Numbered from the stretch's first letter, positions 1 through 11,415 are shown. The stretch: 64,000 bases of DNA from Paragorgia papillata (GCA_035771165.1 JAWNZC010000320.1:1778001-1842000), one strand, 5' to 3'. Notes: a model not told the origin generated them from the letters alone. Translations and numbers: made by a program.

Positions 1-551
1 TCATGTGTTCGGATTCCATAACCATGTGGAGATTCCAGGTACACTCTGCTGTGTCCTCTTCCCTTTTGAACTGTGGTTCCAGGGTTATAGCACCAACTGC
101 AACCATACTGGCCATTGAATTGATGTATGTTTTGCAAAACACGCCTGGCAACACTGTCGCAAGAGCAAATGGAAGCAAATACTTTCGAACACACTTCTCT
201 TCCGCAGCGCAACCACTTCATTCCACAATCTGACAGTTTCCTGAGTTCTTTGGTAAATGGATCAAGAAATTCCATCATAGAAGGTTTACCAGTACCAAAC
301 CACAAACCAAGAAGAAAAATGTTTTGTTTCCGTTGCTGAGGGGGGAGTTCATTAACAATGCCCTGTAGTGGCCAGATGCTGTAGCTGGAGGATTGGAATA
401 TAGGCACACTGTCACAATTAAATGAGAGACTTAATGAATTTGGATCAGTAAGCAGTTCTCCATTTGCAATGGATTTATACATCTGACCATCATAAATATC
501 TTCAATGGAATCTGGAGAACGTTTTTTCGCGAGAAAAACGATAATCCAAAT
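1..551 (-). CDS. Partial tnp2-like transposase, runs off left edge
   Basis: The minus strand is open without a stop from about 551 down to base 1, about 180 codons, and the frame leaves the window. The translation carries a run typical of the tnp2-like transposases common in invertebrate EnSpm/CACTA-type elements: a YDG box (IEDIYDGQMYK), then LSLSFNCDSVPIFQSS, SIWPLQGIVNELPP, GLWFGTGKPSMMEFLDPF, and a Cys pair in FNGQYGCSWCYNPGT. The family assignment is from memory of this pattern; the open frame and motifs are seen directly. No start is visible: a TGA at 552-554 closes the frame upstream, so the piece could begin at an intron acceptor or be a fragment. It is probably a mobile-element gene, possibly intact beyond the edge. 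Confidence 0.6.
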   Translation of the reverse strand, partial: MWIIVFLAKKRSPDSIEDIYDGQMYKSIANGELLTDPNSLSLSFNCDSVPIFQSSSYSIWPLQGIVNELPPQQRKQNIFLLGLWFGTGKPSMMEFLDPFTKELRKLSDCGMKWLRCGREVCSKVFASICSCDSVARRVLQNIHQFNGQYGCSWCYNPGTTVQKGRGHSRVYLESPHGYGIRTH

Positions 552-654
552 TCAGACCTGAACCTTGACGTTGAAATAAATCGAGTAATTGTTTCTCCAG
601 AGGAAGGTATATGAAAAAATTACCTTCCTCTAAGAGTTTCTGCTTATCTTATAT

Positions 655-2290
655 CTAAGAGTTCCGTCTTACATTTAAGTATTTTAAGTACTTACATTTA
701 GCCACTTGTTCTATTCTCGGTCCATCAACCATGATTCTCACTACACATCCACTATTACGACTTATTATCATTACCTTGGTCTTCTTCACATTAAATTTCA
801 TATCATAATCTTTTCCTCTTTCATTTAGACAGGTCATAATCCTCTGTAAACCCTCTTCTGAATCTGCAACCATCGCTTGATCATCTGTATACCTAATGTC
901 TCTAAGTCTCTGTCCTCCAACCAATACTCCCTCTTCTGCTACTTCCTCCATTGCCTCTCTCATCATGAATTCCACATATAATGAAAAAAAAACCCTAATG
1001 CCTTTTCATTACCAGAAATTTGGGACATTTTGCGGCCACGTTCGTAGCCAGTGGTTACTCCCATGATAATAATATACAGTAAATATTTTGCGAAAATGCA
1101 AACGGCTGCTAAGAACAAAGATCGCCTCTGCTTTCAAAGTAAACAAACATGGCTGCAGGCTGCTCGAAAGAGAAGAGACCTCCGTGGCTTCGTTGTTTGT
1201 CCTTCTCGCAGCTCAACTCCACGTTTAGACATAACGGCCTCCTGCTGATAGACGAAATCGGAGTTTCGACTGTGCATACAATCTGAGTCGGGATAAAACG
1301 TAGTTCGTTTATAACATGAGGCTGAAGCAGCCGCAGTAAACATAACATTTCTGATTTCAGAAACTTTTTAATGCTTAGGTATTCTATAAGGATAAAATTT
1401 GCTTCTCAATTATCTTTGACAATAATCCTAAACGTAGTGTCTAAATATAATGAACTCAAAACATGAAAAAATAGTCCCAGCCTATGTTATCTTCCCGTTA
1501 TGCTTTAATAGACACGATGTAATTTGCATAGGGGCCCAAATTGAAAAGGAAACTAATTTGCATGTGATCCTAAATAAAACTACGATTTGGTGTATTGCTC
1601 AAACACACTGTAAAACCAAGAAAGTTTAAAGGCTTTGGGAACCGCAATGTTGTTAGATACGGAGATATTTACGAGTTATATTAGCAGTTCGAACATTGCT
1701 AAATACATAGCAAGCTCCGCACTTTACATCGTTCGCAAGGAAAGTGGTGTATTTGGCAGATTTGTATCGCATGTTTAGCAGGATTACTATGGCTTACATA
1801 ACAGAATGAGTCAAATAAGCAGCGTAAATAAATCGATGTTGGGAACCGGCTGTGTATTTCGGTAAGCGAACATTTTTTGTTATAACGTTTCCTTACTTAA
1901 CTCTTAACAGGAATCGAGCTCCGCAACCGAGAAGTCTATGTCCCTAGTAGGATAAATTTTAAAATTTACGATTTTACTGTATTATTCCTTATACGATTTG
2001 GCCGTCATGTTTAATGGCATATATGCGCCCGCGCGACGCCATCTTGTCCCAAATTTCTGGTAATGTCATAGTCGATAAATCACACATATACCTCGTTCCC
2101 GATTTCAATGCTTCGTTCACACAACATCCTGAACACTCCTATTGCATCTCGTGTACTGCATCCCTTCTTGAATCCAAATTGATGTCTGCTGCTATAATCC
2201 CTTGATTTTGCTACTAGTCGTATTTTCAACACTCTCAACATAATCTTTGATGCATGTGCAATAAAGACGAAAGAAATCTTTGTCAGAAAA
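655..2290 (-). pseudogene. LINE reverse transcriptase fragment, split by a MITE
   Basis: Two minus-strand pieces form one non-LTR reverse transcriptase. The upstream piece (about 2,290-2,068) reads HQFGFKKGCSTRDAIGVFR, SIEIGNEVYV, then a TGA where a Cys codon is usual, then FIDYD. The downstream piece (1,007-655) resumes with EKAL and continues to LRDIRYTDDQAMVADSEEG, the catalytic Y-x-DD box, and MKFNVKKTKVMIISR. The interruption at 1,008-2,064 falls inside the FIDYEKAF motif A region, and the LINE sequence continues on the other side, so this is one RT cut by an insertion. It also has stops and frame changes (TGA TGA after the junction), so it is inactive. An RTE/Jockey-like affiliation is a guess. 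Confidence 0.7.
1008..2064. mobile_element. MITE-like DNA element inserted in the LINE RT
   Basis: The 20-base string ATTACCAGAAATTTGGGACA starts at 1,008 on the plus strand and recurs as its reverse complement ending at 2,064, giving terminal inverted repeats around about 1.06 kb. The RT coding sequence of the surrounding LINE stops at one end and resumes at the other, which fixes the boundaries to within a few bases. A 3-bp duplication (TCA) is possible but the termini are not symmetrical enough to be sure. Inside is a short open frame at 1,149 (MAAGCSKEKRPPW) with no recognised domain. No transposase is visible. Confidence 0.6.
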
Positions 2291-2499
2291 ATTGGTTTAC
2301 AGACTGAAGTAAGAAAGCTAAGAAAAGATCATGTTGCATTGGGATGAACCAACAATTTTAAACTCGACCAGAAACTATTGAAAAATCAAGAAAAATAGTG
2401 ATAAAGACCAGAAAAGATGCCGATAAATGCGACTGAAAAAAAAAGATGTTTCCTGATGTGTCTCTTCAAAGCCGGTAGAAGACTTATGCACTGGTATAT

Positions 2500-3250
2500 C
2501 TTACTTAACTCGATAGAGAACGATGAATTGACAAGAACATCAAAACAAACAGCATTTTACGTTTTTGAAGAGAACTGATTGTTTTTTTTGTCAAGAACCG
2601 AACGAGGAAACCAAACACCGTAGGTAAAAAGACAAATTGAATTGGCAGTGTTTGCAGTATAAGCCGTCTGAGCAGAGTCAAAAGAAAATTTAACGGTAAG
2701 TGATTCTTATTTAACTTACCAGTTTTGTTTAGCTGATTAGAGTCGATATATATCCAAAACCTTTTCAGTAACTCAGTTAAAACAGCAAAAATCTTGTCAA
2801 ATAATATACATTTTCCCAGGTGTTTTTTTCCAAATGTTCTAGTGAAACTTTGCATTAAGCTTATAGTTTTTCCCTGGTTGGCTTTTTCTCTCTCATACTT
2901 ATAGTCTCCAGGCTGTTAACTACGTTTTTTTTTCTGTTCTGATGTGGTTTTTTGAGGTTCAACATCGGAATTATATTAAAACAGTTTAATAGTCACCTTT
3001 ATATGAGCATTAGGACGTGGCACAAATTTTTCCTCAGCCACTGCTATATATTTTGAAATAAAACATTGCTTTGGAAATTGGTCAATAACAGAAAAACTAC
3101 ATGTATAAAACAGGATGTAAAGGAGCAGCGGGGGGTTATACTTGTATACAAAAACAGATCAGGCGTGAGGTTCGCTTATTTTAATCGGGGGGGGAGGGTG
3201 TATTTAAACGTATGTAAAAGCGGGCGAAGGGTTGTTGCGTTTATGTATTA
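2500..3250. repeat. Dispersed repeat, copy 1 (pair with 11,870-12,680)
   Basis: Two blocks match another part of the window in the same order. Around 2,560-2,730 (GAAACCAAACACCGTA..., GGCAGTGTTTGCAGT, TTTAACGGTAAG) resembles 11,890-12,030. A G-rich block followed by GTAAAAGCGGGCGAAGGGTT at about 3,188-3,245 resembles 12,600-12,675. This is a diverged copy of an interspersed element; no coding sequence is supported. Confidence 0.5.
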
Positions 3251-3509
3251 ATAGTTATTACCTCCGCCAGGAAGTTGTTTTGAATGTTTTTACCCCGTTT
3301 TGTTTGTTTGTTTGTTTGCTTGTCTGTTGGTTTGTTTGTTTGTCTGTCTGTCGCAAGGATATCTCAAAAAGTAATGCACCGATTTTTATGAACGTTTGCA
3401 GAAGGGTTGGCCATAGAACAACGACCAATCCATTAAATTTTGGTTGAATTTAATCAAACTTTGGATGAGAAATTAATAAAAATCTGACCTCAAGATTCTC
3501 CGTGTAGAA

Positions 3510-3595
3510 GAAATGCTTGATTGCGCTCATTATCTTTATTTTATGCAAATATTTTTGCATAATTTTGGTACGAGTGCAATCAAGCATTTTATTCA
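3510..3595. repeat. Short palindrome
   Basis: AATGCTTGATTGCGCTCATT near 3,511 pairs with its near reverse complement GAGTGCAATCAAGCATTTT near 3,573-3,592, with a TTTTATGCAAATATTTTTGCATAA core. It can fold into one hairpin and is probably a small fold-back element. Confidence 0.5.
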
Positions 3596-3798
3596 TACAT
3601 GCATGTGTTGATGTCGCGAGCTAGCCTGGTTAGTGGGATGGCTCATTTTCTTTTTAAACATCTCTAATAACCCGCTGGCGGATGTATATGCAGTCTCTGA
3701 CTGTCCTCTAGATATTATTATTATTATTATTATTTCTCTTTACATAGCTTATGTTGGTACAACCTGCCATCTACCTGCAGCCCGCAGTTATTGATGAC

Positions 3799-4340
3799 AA
3801 GAGGTCCTTTCCTACACATCCAATACTTTTCGTAGTATTCTAGCAGTTCCCAAGAGTCCAGTTTTTTGTAGGGTTTCTACTGTGGTGTTAATCTCCAACT
3901 TAGCCAAGTTACCTTTCACATTTTTTGTTACTGTTCCCAAAGCATCAATGATGATCGGTATAATTATCACCTTGTCTACCTCTCCTAATTCCCAGCATTT
4001 TGGAAGCTCGTATCTCGTATCTCAGATCTGTATATTTGTTGATCTTTGTTCTTTCACCGTCTTCAATCCTTGTGTCAAACGGGCATGCAACATCGACAAT
4101 ATAACAGGTCTTCCTCTTCTTTTCCAAAATTACAAGATCTGGCTTATTATGTTCCAATTGTCTTTCTGTCTGGATTGTAAAGTCCCATAATATCTTGACC
4201 TCCTCATTCTCACGAACTCTGCTCTCTTTACCCACGTAGTGCTCATAACTTTTTTCCGCAAATGGAAAACCATACTTTTGGCAGAGATCCCTGTGGATAA
4301 TGGCATCAATCTTGTCGTGTCTGACGTTCTTGTAGTCATT
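3799..4340 (-). pseudogene. RLE-type LINE 3' ORF fragment (PD-(D/E)xK endonuclease)
   Basis: The minus strand reads DYKNVRHDKIDAIIHRDLCQ, HYVGKESRVRENEEVKILWD, then NKPDLVILEKKRKTCYIVDV and ACPFDTRIEDGERTKINKY. The PD ... V/IDV ... K-x-x-KY arrangement fits the restriction-like endonuclease that closes the ORF of R2/Hero/NeSL-type non-LTR elements. One frame change near 4,000 leads into IIIPIIIDALGTVTKNVKGN and LGTARILRKVLDV, ending near 3,799. Zinc-finger and RT parts are absent, so this is a 5'-truncated copy. It lies between ATT triplet repeats (3,715-3,735 and 4,350-4,460), typical of LINE tails or insertion sites. The frame break and truncation make it inactive. Confidence 0.7.
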
Positions 4341-4346
4341 TTGTGC

Positions 4347-4348
<2 letters not shown>

Positions 4349-4386
<38 letters not shown>

Positions 4387-4397
4387 AATAAAGTTTC

Positions 4398-4460
<63 letters not shown>

Positions 4461-4461
4461 A
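4349..4461. repeat. (ATT)n microsatellite
   Basis: Two long runs of the triplet ATT are separated by TAATAATAAAGTTTCC. They account for the spurious poly-Leu and poly-Asn open frames here. Confidence 0.95.
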
Positions 4462-5017
4462 GACCATTATTATTTTCTCGTCTCCCGTTTGTAAGGACGC
4501 GCTGGCGTTGTTAACAAGAGAAGGTGTTGTTTGACAAGAAAAATTATGCGTGAGAAAACTCGGTTCATATCTCGGCGTGGGAGTTTTCGCAAAAATGCGT
4601 TTGGTTTGGTTTTGATGCAAGCCAGATCATTTACTCATGTTGTTTACACAACCTTGGCGAAGTGGTGAGAATGTACTCTTCCATAATAATTATGCTTTCA
4701 GTTCATGTTCAAAAGGAAAGTTGTGATATCTATTCTGAATTATATATGTTAACATCGTGACTAATGTAAAACACACACTTTGCAAAACTCTATTATCGAC
4801 AGGGTATGGAACATATTTCCAACAGAATTAAGATACAATTCCATAACTTTTAATCAATTTAACTCTGTTACCGGGATTGTTGCCACTTATTAATTTTATT
4901 CTGTCTAACAACAGGCGATTTTATACTCGTCTACTGGAGACCTGGTAATCTGCCCTGTAAAAGTTTAAACTATATGTACACTGATTCTGTACTGGACATT
5001 TTTGCCATTTGCAATTT

Positions 5018-6780
5018 ATTACTCGGCTACTATGGTAGACCGAGTCTAGGTTTCGGCTCGGTTTCTTTTTTTTTTCCTTCTTATTTTTGGGTGTCGCAAT
5101 TTTGCATTTTAGCACATTTTACTTCCGCTACTATTCATACTTCCGGTGAGTTGTTAGCCGTCTGTGAGGCATGTTGTAAGTTCTTTGCTGCTTTTGCTTT
5201 TGCTTTTGCTTTTGGAATTCGACCAATCTCGTTCCCAGAGCCCACGTTCCCCACCCGGGAAACGAGAGACTCTGGGATTATCCGTTTCAAATCACAGGAT
5301 TCTTGTTATTCCGGTTGAGGTACGCATGCCTAAATATCCGAGCGGAATCTGGATAGTATGTTCTCCTTGTTTGACTTTTCCCCAAACAAGTCAATGGGGT
5401 TGCTGGCGAAGCTCGAATTATAGCATCTACACACATACGGCGAAGATATCGATCGCGGCAACGGCTTCACTGGAGTCTTGTCGTCCGACATCTTTGTTAT
5501 TTTGGTTTTATTAATTCTACTTCCGGTCACTTCAGACCAACACATGCTCACTATTCAGCCAATAACGTAACGATTTGAAACGGATTATCCCAGAGTCCCT
5601 CGTTTCCCAGGTGGGGAACGTGGGCTCTGGGAACGAGATTGGAATTCGACAAAAAGTTAAACAGCTTTGCCTTTTGATCAAGGTGTTCTTGCAAATTGTT
5701 GATTGATTTCGAAATAGACTGAGTGGCTTTCTAGTTTAACAGTGATCAGATGTGGCTGACAACTTTCGTAAATATGTTCACCAGGGTGAAGTATGCACCA
5801 CATGCAGCCTTCGATCTGATCTTCCTCGGCCCACTCCCACCTTTGCTAGCGCGGTATAAAGCCTCTGCGGAGGAGAGAGGCCTTTGTTTCCGACTTCGAT
5901 GTTGTGATTGCTGCAATAACACTACATGCAATCAGTGCCTTTTACCCAAGCACCTCCGCACTTTGCCAGTAGCCCGAGTAGAACGCCTGACCCAGGCGTC
6001 TTGTTTTTTTAGTTTTCGGGTCACAAATATGCATTTTTGCACAACTTACTGCCGGTCAAGCCTGCCGCCATTGAGTGTGCTACGATGAATCAACAGACAT
6101 TCGTGTTCCTATTCTGTGGTTGTGTCGAGCATGCCACTGATCAACTATTGGAAAAATTCTCCAGAATGAGAGAAACACAGAGAAGGTTTGTTCATGAAGG
6201 CAGTTGCAGAGATACGAGAAACAACCGCTAGTGTTCGCCACAGTACATCAAAGAACGTATATACGTGCTGTTTACCAAGTAATTGCCTGCTGCTTAATCC
6301 AACAACTACAAAACGCAGGTAATAAGCGCCGAATAACGCAAAAGTTATAAATATGTTGATTGTTGAACTGTTTGCATGTATAGACATTATGTAGGTGTCG
6401 TGTTTATACATTTGGAAACGTGTTTCAAACCATGTTTAAAAACATATTTTCTGTTTGCTCGATTTAAATAAATTCTATATCGAAATGATTGCTTGAATCT
6501 TCCGAATCTAACACTATAGGTTTTGACCTCTAAACGTATTAATATCCCTTGTTATTGGAAAAAACGAGCTTGTTTACCCTAGCAAATGCTTCATGCATCG
6601 TTGTACTTCATATAAGATCATATAAGATCACATATAGAAGACCTCGTTCGGTTTGTCAAAAAATTTTGCACTGTTTCGCACGGCAGGTTTCTAGATGTGC
6701 AAGGGCTACGTCAAGGTTGCAGAAATCAGTAGCCCAAGTGAACGCCTAACGCCAGACGATTTTACTCTGTCTAATGCCAG
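5018..6780. repeat. Dispersed repeat family with 'AGTAGCCCGAGT' ends
   Basis: Starts with TTACTCGGCTACTATGGTAG and a GTCTAGGTTTCGGCTCGG block, and contains CAGTAGCCCGAGTAGAACGC at about 5,968 and a second, similar end near 6,729. The stretch TTTAAATAAATTCTATATCG with TTGAATCTTCCGAATCTAAC (6,460-6,510) matches 13,165-13,225, and the start block matches 10,565-10,607 and, reversed, 15,800-15,845. It is an interspersed non-coding family with at least three diverged copies in the window. After 6,740 a short unit (GCCAGACGATTTTACTCTGT) is repeated about three times. Confidence 0.55.
5228..5645. repeat. Inverted-repeat element (MITE-like)
   Basis: TCTCGTTCCCAGAGCCCACG at about 5,228 through TTATCCGTTTCAAATC (5,296) is mirrored by GATTTGAAACGGATTATCCC (5,572) through GGGCTCTGGGAACGAGATTG (5,641). 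Arms are about 70 bp with a spacer of about 280 bp. It lies inside the surrounding dispersed repeat. No coding potential is seen. Confidence 0.7.
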
Positions 6781-6896
6781 ACGATTTTACTCTGTCTAAC
6801 ACCAGGCGATTTTACTCTGTCTAGCGCCAGACTATCTTACTCCTCAAATGCGGACGTCCTGTTAATCTGCCCTGCTTTTCAATTATCACATTATAT

Positions 6897-7392
6897 GGGC
6901 CTGTTCGCACGAGGCGAGTTATCTCGGGGGGTAGGGTTATCCCTATCCCTCGAGATATCTCGGTGTTAGTTTATTTCCATGTTAAAAAAGTAAACCGTTC
7001 ACATGAGACCGAGATAACTCGGGGATAGGGATAACTCGTTCTGAGCGATATAGGGTAACCCTAGGCCAGAGTTAACCCTACCTCCATGTGAACGCTTTCA
7101 CCCGGCTTATCTTGGGGGTTTATGGTCAACTTTTGTATAATTACGCATGCGTACATTGTAAAAAAACATTCTAATTTATACGCACTATTCTTGTTCACGT
7201 GCCATTTGCGTGCGTTTAATTGTTGACCTTACTGGCGTGTTATTTTGTTCACGTGAAAGCTAGGTTATCTCGGGGGCCAGGAACAACTCGGTAGTTGCGT
7301 TTTATCATGTGAAACAGGGTCAACTTTGACGAACCCTAGCCCCCGAGTTATCCCTATCCCGCGAGGTAACCCGGTCTCATGTGAACAGGCAA
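6897..7392. repeat. MITE-like element with GCCTGTTC termini
   Basis: Begins GGGCCTGTTCGCACGAGG and ends CTCATGTGAACAGGCAAT, so the termini are inverted repeats. Internally, ATCTCGGGGG/CCCCGAGATAAC blocks alternate in both orientations (6,925-7,060 and 7,260-7,375), which would form a multi-branched fold. No open frame. Confidence 0.65.
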
Positions 7393-7512
7393 TTACTGCT
7401 TTGAATATAAATTATGAGATAGAAAACTCCCGATCTTGGAAATATTTATGTTTAATATGTATGGCATCTCGCAGTCTAGCCAATCCTGTATATTGCTGTT
7501 TTCAATGTTTCT

Positions 7513-7517
7513 AACTA

Positions 7518-7570
<53 letters not shown>

Positions 7571-7830
7571 GACTGACTGACTGACTGACTGACTGACTGA
7601 CTGACTGACTGACTGACTGACTGACTGACTGACTGACTGACTGACTGACTGACTGACTGACTGACTGACTGACTGACTGACTGACTGACTGACTGACTGA
7701 CTGACTGACTGACTGACTGACTGACTGACTGACTGACTGACTGACTGACTGACTGACTGACTGACTGACTGACTGACTGACTGACTGACTGACTGACTGA
7801 CTAACTATCTATCTATCTAACTAACTAGAA
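7513..7830. repeat. (TAAC)n-(TGAC)n-(TATC)n tetranucleotide array
   Basis: A continuous 300-bp run of 4-bp units: TAAC at the left, a long homogeneous TGAC block, then a few TATC and TAAC units at the right. It directly abuts the 3' end of the minus-strand Penelope-like copy at about 7,836. It is not the TTAGGG telomere repeat. Confidence 0.95.
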
Positions 7831-7835
7831 CAAAG

Positions 7836-8945
7836 AAAGAGGTACTGAAGTTTAGAAATTAGAAGACTTTCCCTCAGTAAGAGTTCAAATTTAGAAGTGG
7901 AAGAAGCCGTAAGTATTCTAAAATCAGAAGGAGCAACAGGATGATCAGTTTTGAGCTTGTGAGAAAGAACACTTCACAAAGCTGACATTGAACGCTTCTT
8001 TCCAGTCAACGGCGAAACACCCATATGTTCTGAGATACGTGTGTGAATGTGTCGGCGTGTTTGTCCGACATACAATGCACCACAGCATTGACACTTGTAC
8101 GAGTACACAACATGTGATCTCAGTCCAAAGGGAATTCGGTCCTTGAAAGGAAAGAAGTTTGAGAGGCGAACAGAAGGACGAAATACAAAACGGAAATTAA
8201 GTTGCGGATATGCAGAAGAGAGTAGTTGACGGAGTTGGGTTCGTATCACTAGACCATGGGAACCAGTAAAAGGAATAGAAAAATACAGAACTTGTTTAGA
8301 GCAAGAGTGAATACTATGGCTGGTAGAAAATACTTTATCTAAAAAGGTACTAATACAGTTGTCCAAGAATGGGACTGGATAACCATTTAGAGTGAAAATT
8401 TGTTTAAGTTTCTCTAGCTCAGCGTGGGAAGAAACATAAGAAGAACATATATTAAAATAACGAGAGACTAGCGAAAGAATAAGTCCTCTTTTATAAGAGA
8501 TGGGAATAAAGCTGTCAAAGTTAGTGAATAACCCAGTGGATGTACGTTTATGATGGACAAACGTTAAGAAAGCACCATTAGAACGGGTTATGTTAACATC
8601 TAAAAAAGGAAGAGATAAGTCATTTTCTAGCTCATGAGTAAATTGAATGTTAGGATGTCTGGAATTAAGATAAGAAAGAAATGGGAGAACATGTTCCTGT
8701 GAGCGGAAAATTAGAAAACAGTCATCAACATAGCGAGGATAAAAGATAGGTTTAAAATGAGAAGGACAGTCAGTCAACCATGATTTCTCATGAAAAGATA
8801 AGAAAATGTTAGCAAAAAGTGGACCAAGCGGTGAACCCATAGCAACACCATCAATTTGTTCATACAATTCACCATTGAACAAGAAATGACAGTTTTTAAA
8901 GGAAGAATTTAAAAGATTAGTAAACTCTTCACGAGAAAAGGTTCT
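7836..8945 (-). mobile_element. Penelope-like element copy 1 (RT plus GIY-YIG), 5'-truncated
   Basis: A 302-codon minus-strand frame (8,882-7,974), extendable to about 8,945, carries the Penelope-type reverse transcriptase box GVAMGSPLGPLFANIF, the catalytic RYVDDCFLIF, the LSLPFLDVNI segment, and at the C-terminus YKCQCCGALYVGQTRRHIHT followed by ISEHMG, the GIY-YIG endonuclease pattern of EN+ Penelope-like elements. The 5' part of the RT (fingers and motif A) is missing; the copy begins where its inverted partner begins. After GVSPLTGKKRSM the frame shifts, and the remaining 3' coding sequence down to 7,840 is out of frame. It ends directly in the tetranucleotide array. Non-functional as it stands, but its motifs are better preserved than those of copy 2. 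Confidence 0.88.
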
Positions 8946-10385
8946 CGGCCAGATGTCTTATACGGACTTCCTAAAGTACATCCTCTATAGCTACACATTC
9001 CTATAAAATCGCTGAATTTCTTGTTCCTCTCGTCCGTCCTATATCAACTAATATTTACACCATAACTGACACATTTTTGTTTGTTAAAGAACTTCTTAAT
9101 CTTTCAATAGATACTAATCTTGTTGTAATGGCTAGCTTTGGTATTAAATCTCTCTTTACTAACATTCCATTAGATGAAATCATTGGCATTATTGTGGGCA
9201 AATGTTTCTCAAACTGTATTCGTTTCCATGGCTTTTCTCGTGAAGAGTTTACTAATCTTTTAAATTCTTCGGTTAAAAACTGTCATTTCTTGTTCAATGG
9301 TGAATTGTATGAACAAATTGATGGTGTTGCTATGGGTTCACCGCTTGGTCCACTTTTTGCTAACATTTTCTTATCTTTTCATGAGAAATCATGGTTGACT
9401 GACTGTCCTTCTCATTTTAAACCTATCTTTTATCGTCGTTATGTTGATGACTGTTTTCTAATTTTCCGCTCACAGGAACATGTTCTACCATTTCTTTCTT
9501 ATCTTAATTCCAGACATCCTAACATTCAATTTACTCATGAGCTAGAAAATGACTTATCTCTTCCTTTTTTAAATGTTAACATAATCCGTTCTAGTGGTGC
9601 TTTCTTAACTTCTGTCCATCATAAACGTACATCCACTGGGTTATATTCACTAACTTTGACAGCTTTATTCCCATCTCTTATAAAAGAGGACTTATTCTTT
9701 TGCTAGTCTCTCGTTATTTTAATATATGTTCTTCTTATGTTTTTTTTCCACGCTGAGCTAGAGAAACTTAAACAAATTTTCACTCTTAATGGTTATCCAG
9801 TCCCATTCTTGGACAACTGTATTAGTACCTTTTTAGATAAAATATTTCCTACCAGCCATAGTATTCACTCTTGCTCTAAACAAGTTCTGTATTTTTCTAT
9901 TCCTTTTACTGGTTTCCATGGTCTAGTGATACGAACCCAACTCCGCCAACTACTCTCTTCTGCATATCCGCAACTTAATTTCCGTTTTGTATTTCGTCCT
10001 TCTGTTCGCCTCTCAAACTTCTTTCCTTTCAAGGACCGAATTCCATTTGGACTGACATCACATGTTGTGTACTCGTACAAGTGTCACTGCTGTGGTGCAT
10101 AGTTGTATGCCGGACAAACACGCCGACACATTCACACACGTATCTCATAACATATGGGTGTTTCGCCGCTGACTGGAAATTCAATGTCAGCTTAATTGTC
10201 AAGTGTTCTTTCTCACAAGCTCAAAACTGATCATCCTGTTGCTGCTTCTGATTTTAAATTACTTACGGCTTCTTCCACTTCTAAATTTGAACTCTTACTG
10301 AGGGAAAGTCTTCTAATTTCTAAACTTAACCCCGTCCTTAACGCAAACATAAGTTCAGTACCTCTTTCTTTGTTCTAGCTTATGA
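8946..10385 (+). mobile_element. Penelope-like element copy 2, degenerate, head-to-head with copy 1
   Basis: The plus-strand partner starts with a degraded RPDVLYGLPKVHP segment near 8,950, then an RT frame (9,077-9,706), a second frame (9,737-10,102) and a third (about 10,196-10,378) that together cover the RT, the GIY-YIG domain and the C-terminal tail. Motif A reads ASFGIKSLFTNIPL: a Gly (GGT) stands where the family has the catalytic Asp. There are frame changes near 9,640-9,740, a TAG in the GIY-YIG box (10,100) and a further TAA (10,147). Motif B (GVAMGSPLGPLFANIF) and YVDD are intact. It shares very high identity with copy 1 in opposite orientation. Its 3' end has a unique tail and not the microsatellite. 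Confidence 0.88.
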
Positions 10386-10559
10386 CTAATCTAATTGTTA
10401 TAATCATACTCTTTAACCGACATCTGAATTTTTATTTACTTTTTGCTATTATAATCTTAAAATCTTTACGTTCATTTGTTTCTTTAAATTTTTGAATTTG
10501 TTATTGTACTATTTTGACCGTTTGTAATATAATATTTGAATCATATATATATAAATACG

Positions 10560-10612
10560 TAATTACTCGGGCTACTGTGGTAGCCGAGTCTAGATTTCGG
10601 CTCTGTTATTTT
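10560..10612. repeat. Dispersed repeat terminus (family of 5,018)
   Basis: TAATTACTCGGGCTACTGTG followed by GTAGCCGAGTCTAGATTTCG is the same block seen at 5,018-5,062 and, inverted, at 15,800-15,845. It probably marks one end of the second copy, whose other end is near 13,485. Confidence 0.5.
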
Positions 10613-10630
10613 ATTATTTTTTTTTTTTTG

Positions 10631-11415
10631 GGGGGGGGGGGGGTCGTGATCATTAGTCTCCCGTTGTCACAGCGGATTTGGACTCCCAGTAGATCTCGAC
10701 CTCCCGGTCCAAATCTCCTAGTAGATGGACCCCCGTTGGCGGATTTGGACCCCCCTTTTTAAACATTTTTTATACCCAAAACAACCCAGAAAACGATGAA
10801 TATGTTACATTCATTAATTTTCATATCCAAAGCCAGTTATAAACCTCACATAGTTGAGCTTATTGTGTTGCAATAGCGAATAAAAAACATTGTTGGGCGA
10901 CATTTTCATAGTTCGAAAATTTGGTTCGTTGACGTACATGCATCAAATAAAATTTTATTGCCAGTTACATTATCTAAATTCAAAAATCTTAACACTGTGT
11001 TATTAAACTGAGTAAGTACTACAAAAAACTAGAAAGTTACCAAATGGAAAATATATATGTATACAACTACAAGGATAAATAAACATCACTAAAAATGGAG
11101 AGCGTGGAGATCGCTTTTACTAACTCTGGTAGTGGTTTCTATTTTACGATTTGTGTTCTTTATCACTAATATAAAGTGACAAAAACACTTCAGACTGTTC
11201 GCTATTATGAATTTCGTTTATATTATTGTGTTCACACTACATATACTTAGCTTTTGGAGGGGGGTCCAAATCCGCCAACGGGGGTCCATATTTACTAGTA
11301 GATTTGGACCCCCGGGGGTCCAAATCTACTACGAGAAATCTACTAGATCTACTTGGTCCCTAGTAGATTTGGACCGGTGGTCCGAATTTAGGTGGGTCCA
11401 AATTAACTGGGACAA
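10631..11415. repeat. Inverted-repeat element with GGATTTGGACCCC ends
   Basis: After T and G homopolymers (10,620-10,643), blocks such as AGCGGATTTGGACTCCC and CCCGTTGGCGGATTTGGACC (10,672-10,760) are mirrored by GGGTCCAAATCCGCCAACGG and many GTAGATTTGGACC units at 11,263-11,405. The spacer (10,765-11,250) is AT-rich with no gene. It resembles a MITE with long internally repetitive TIRs. Confidence 0.6.
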
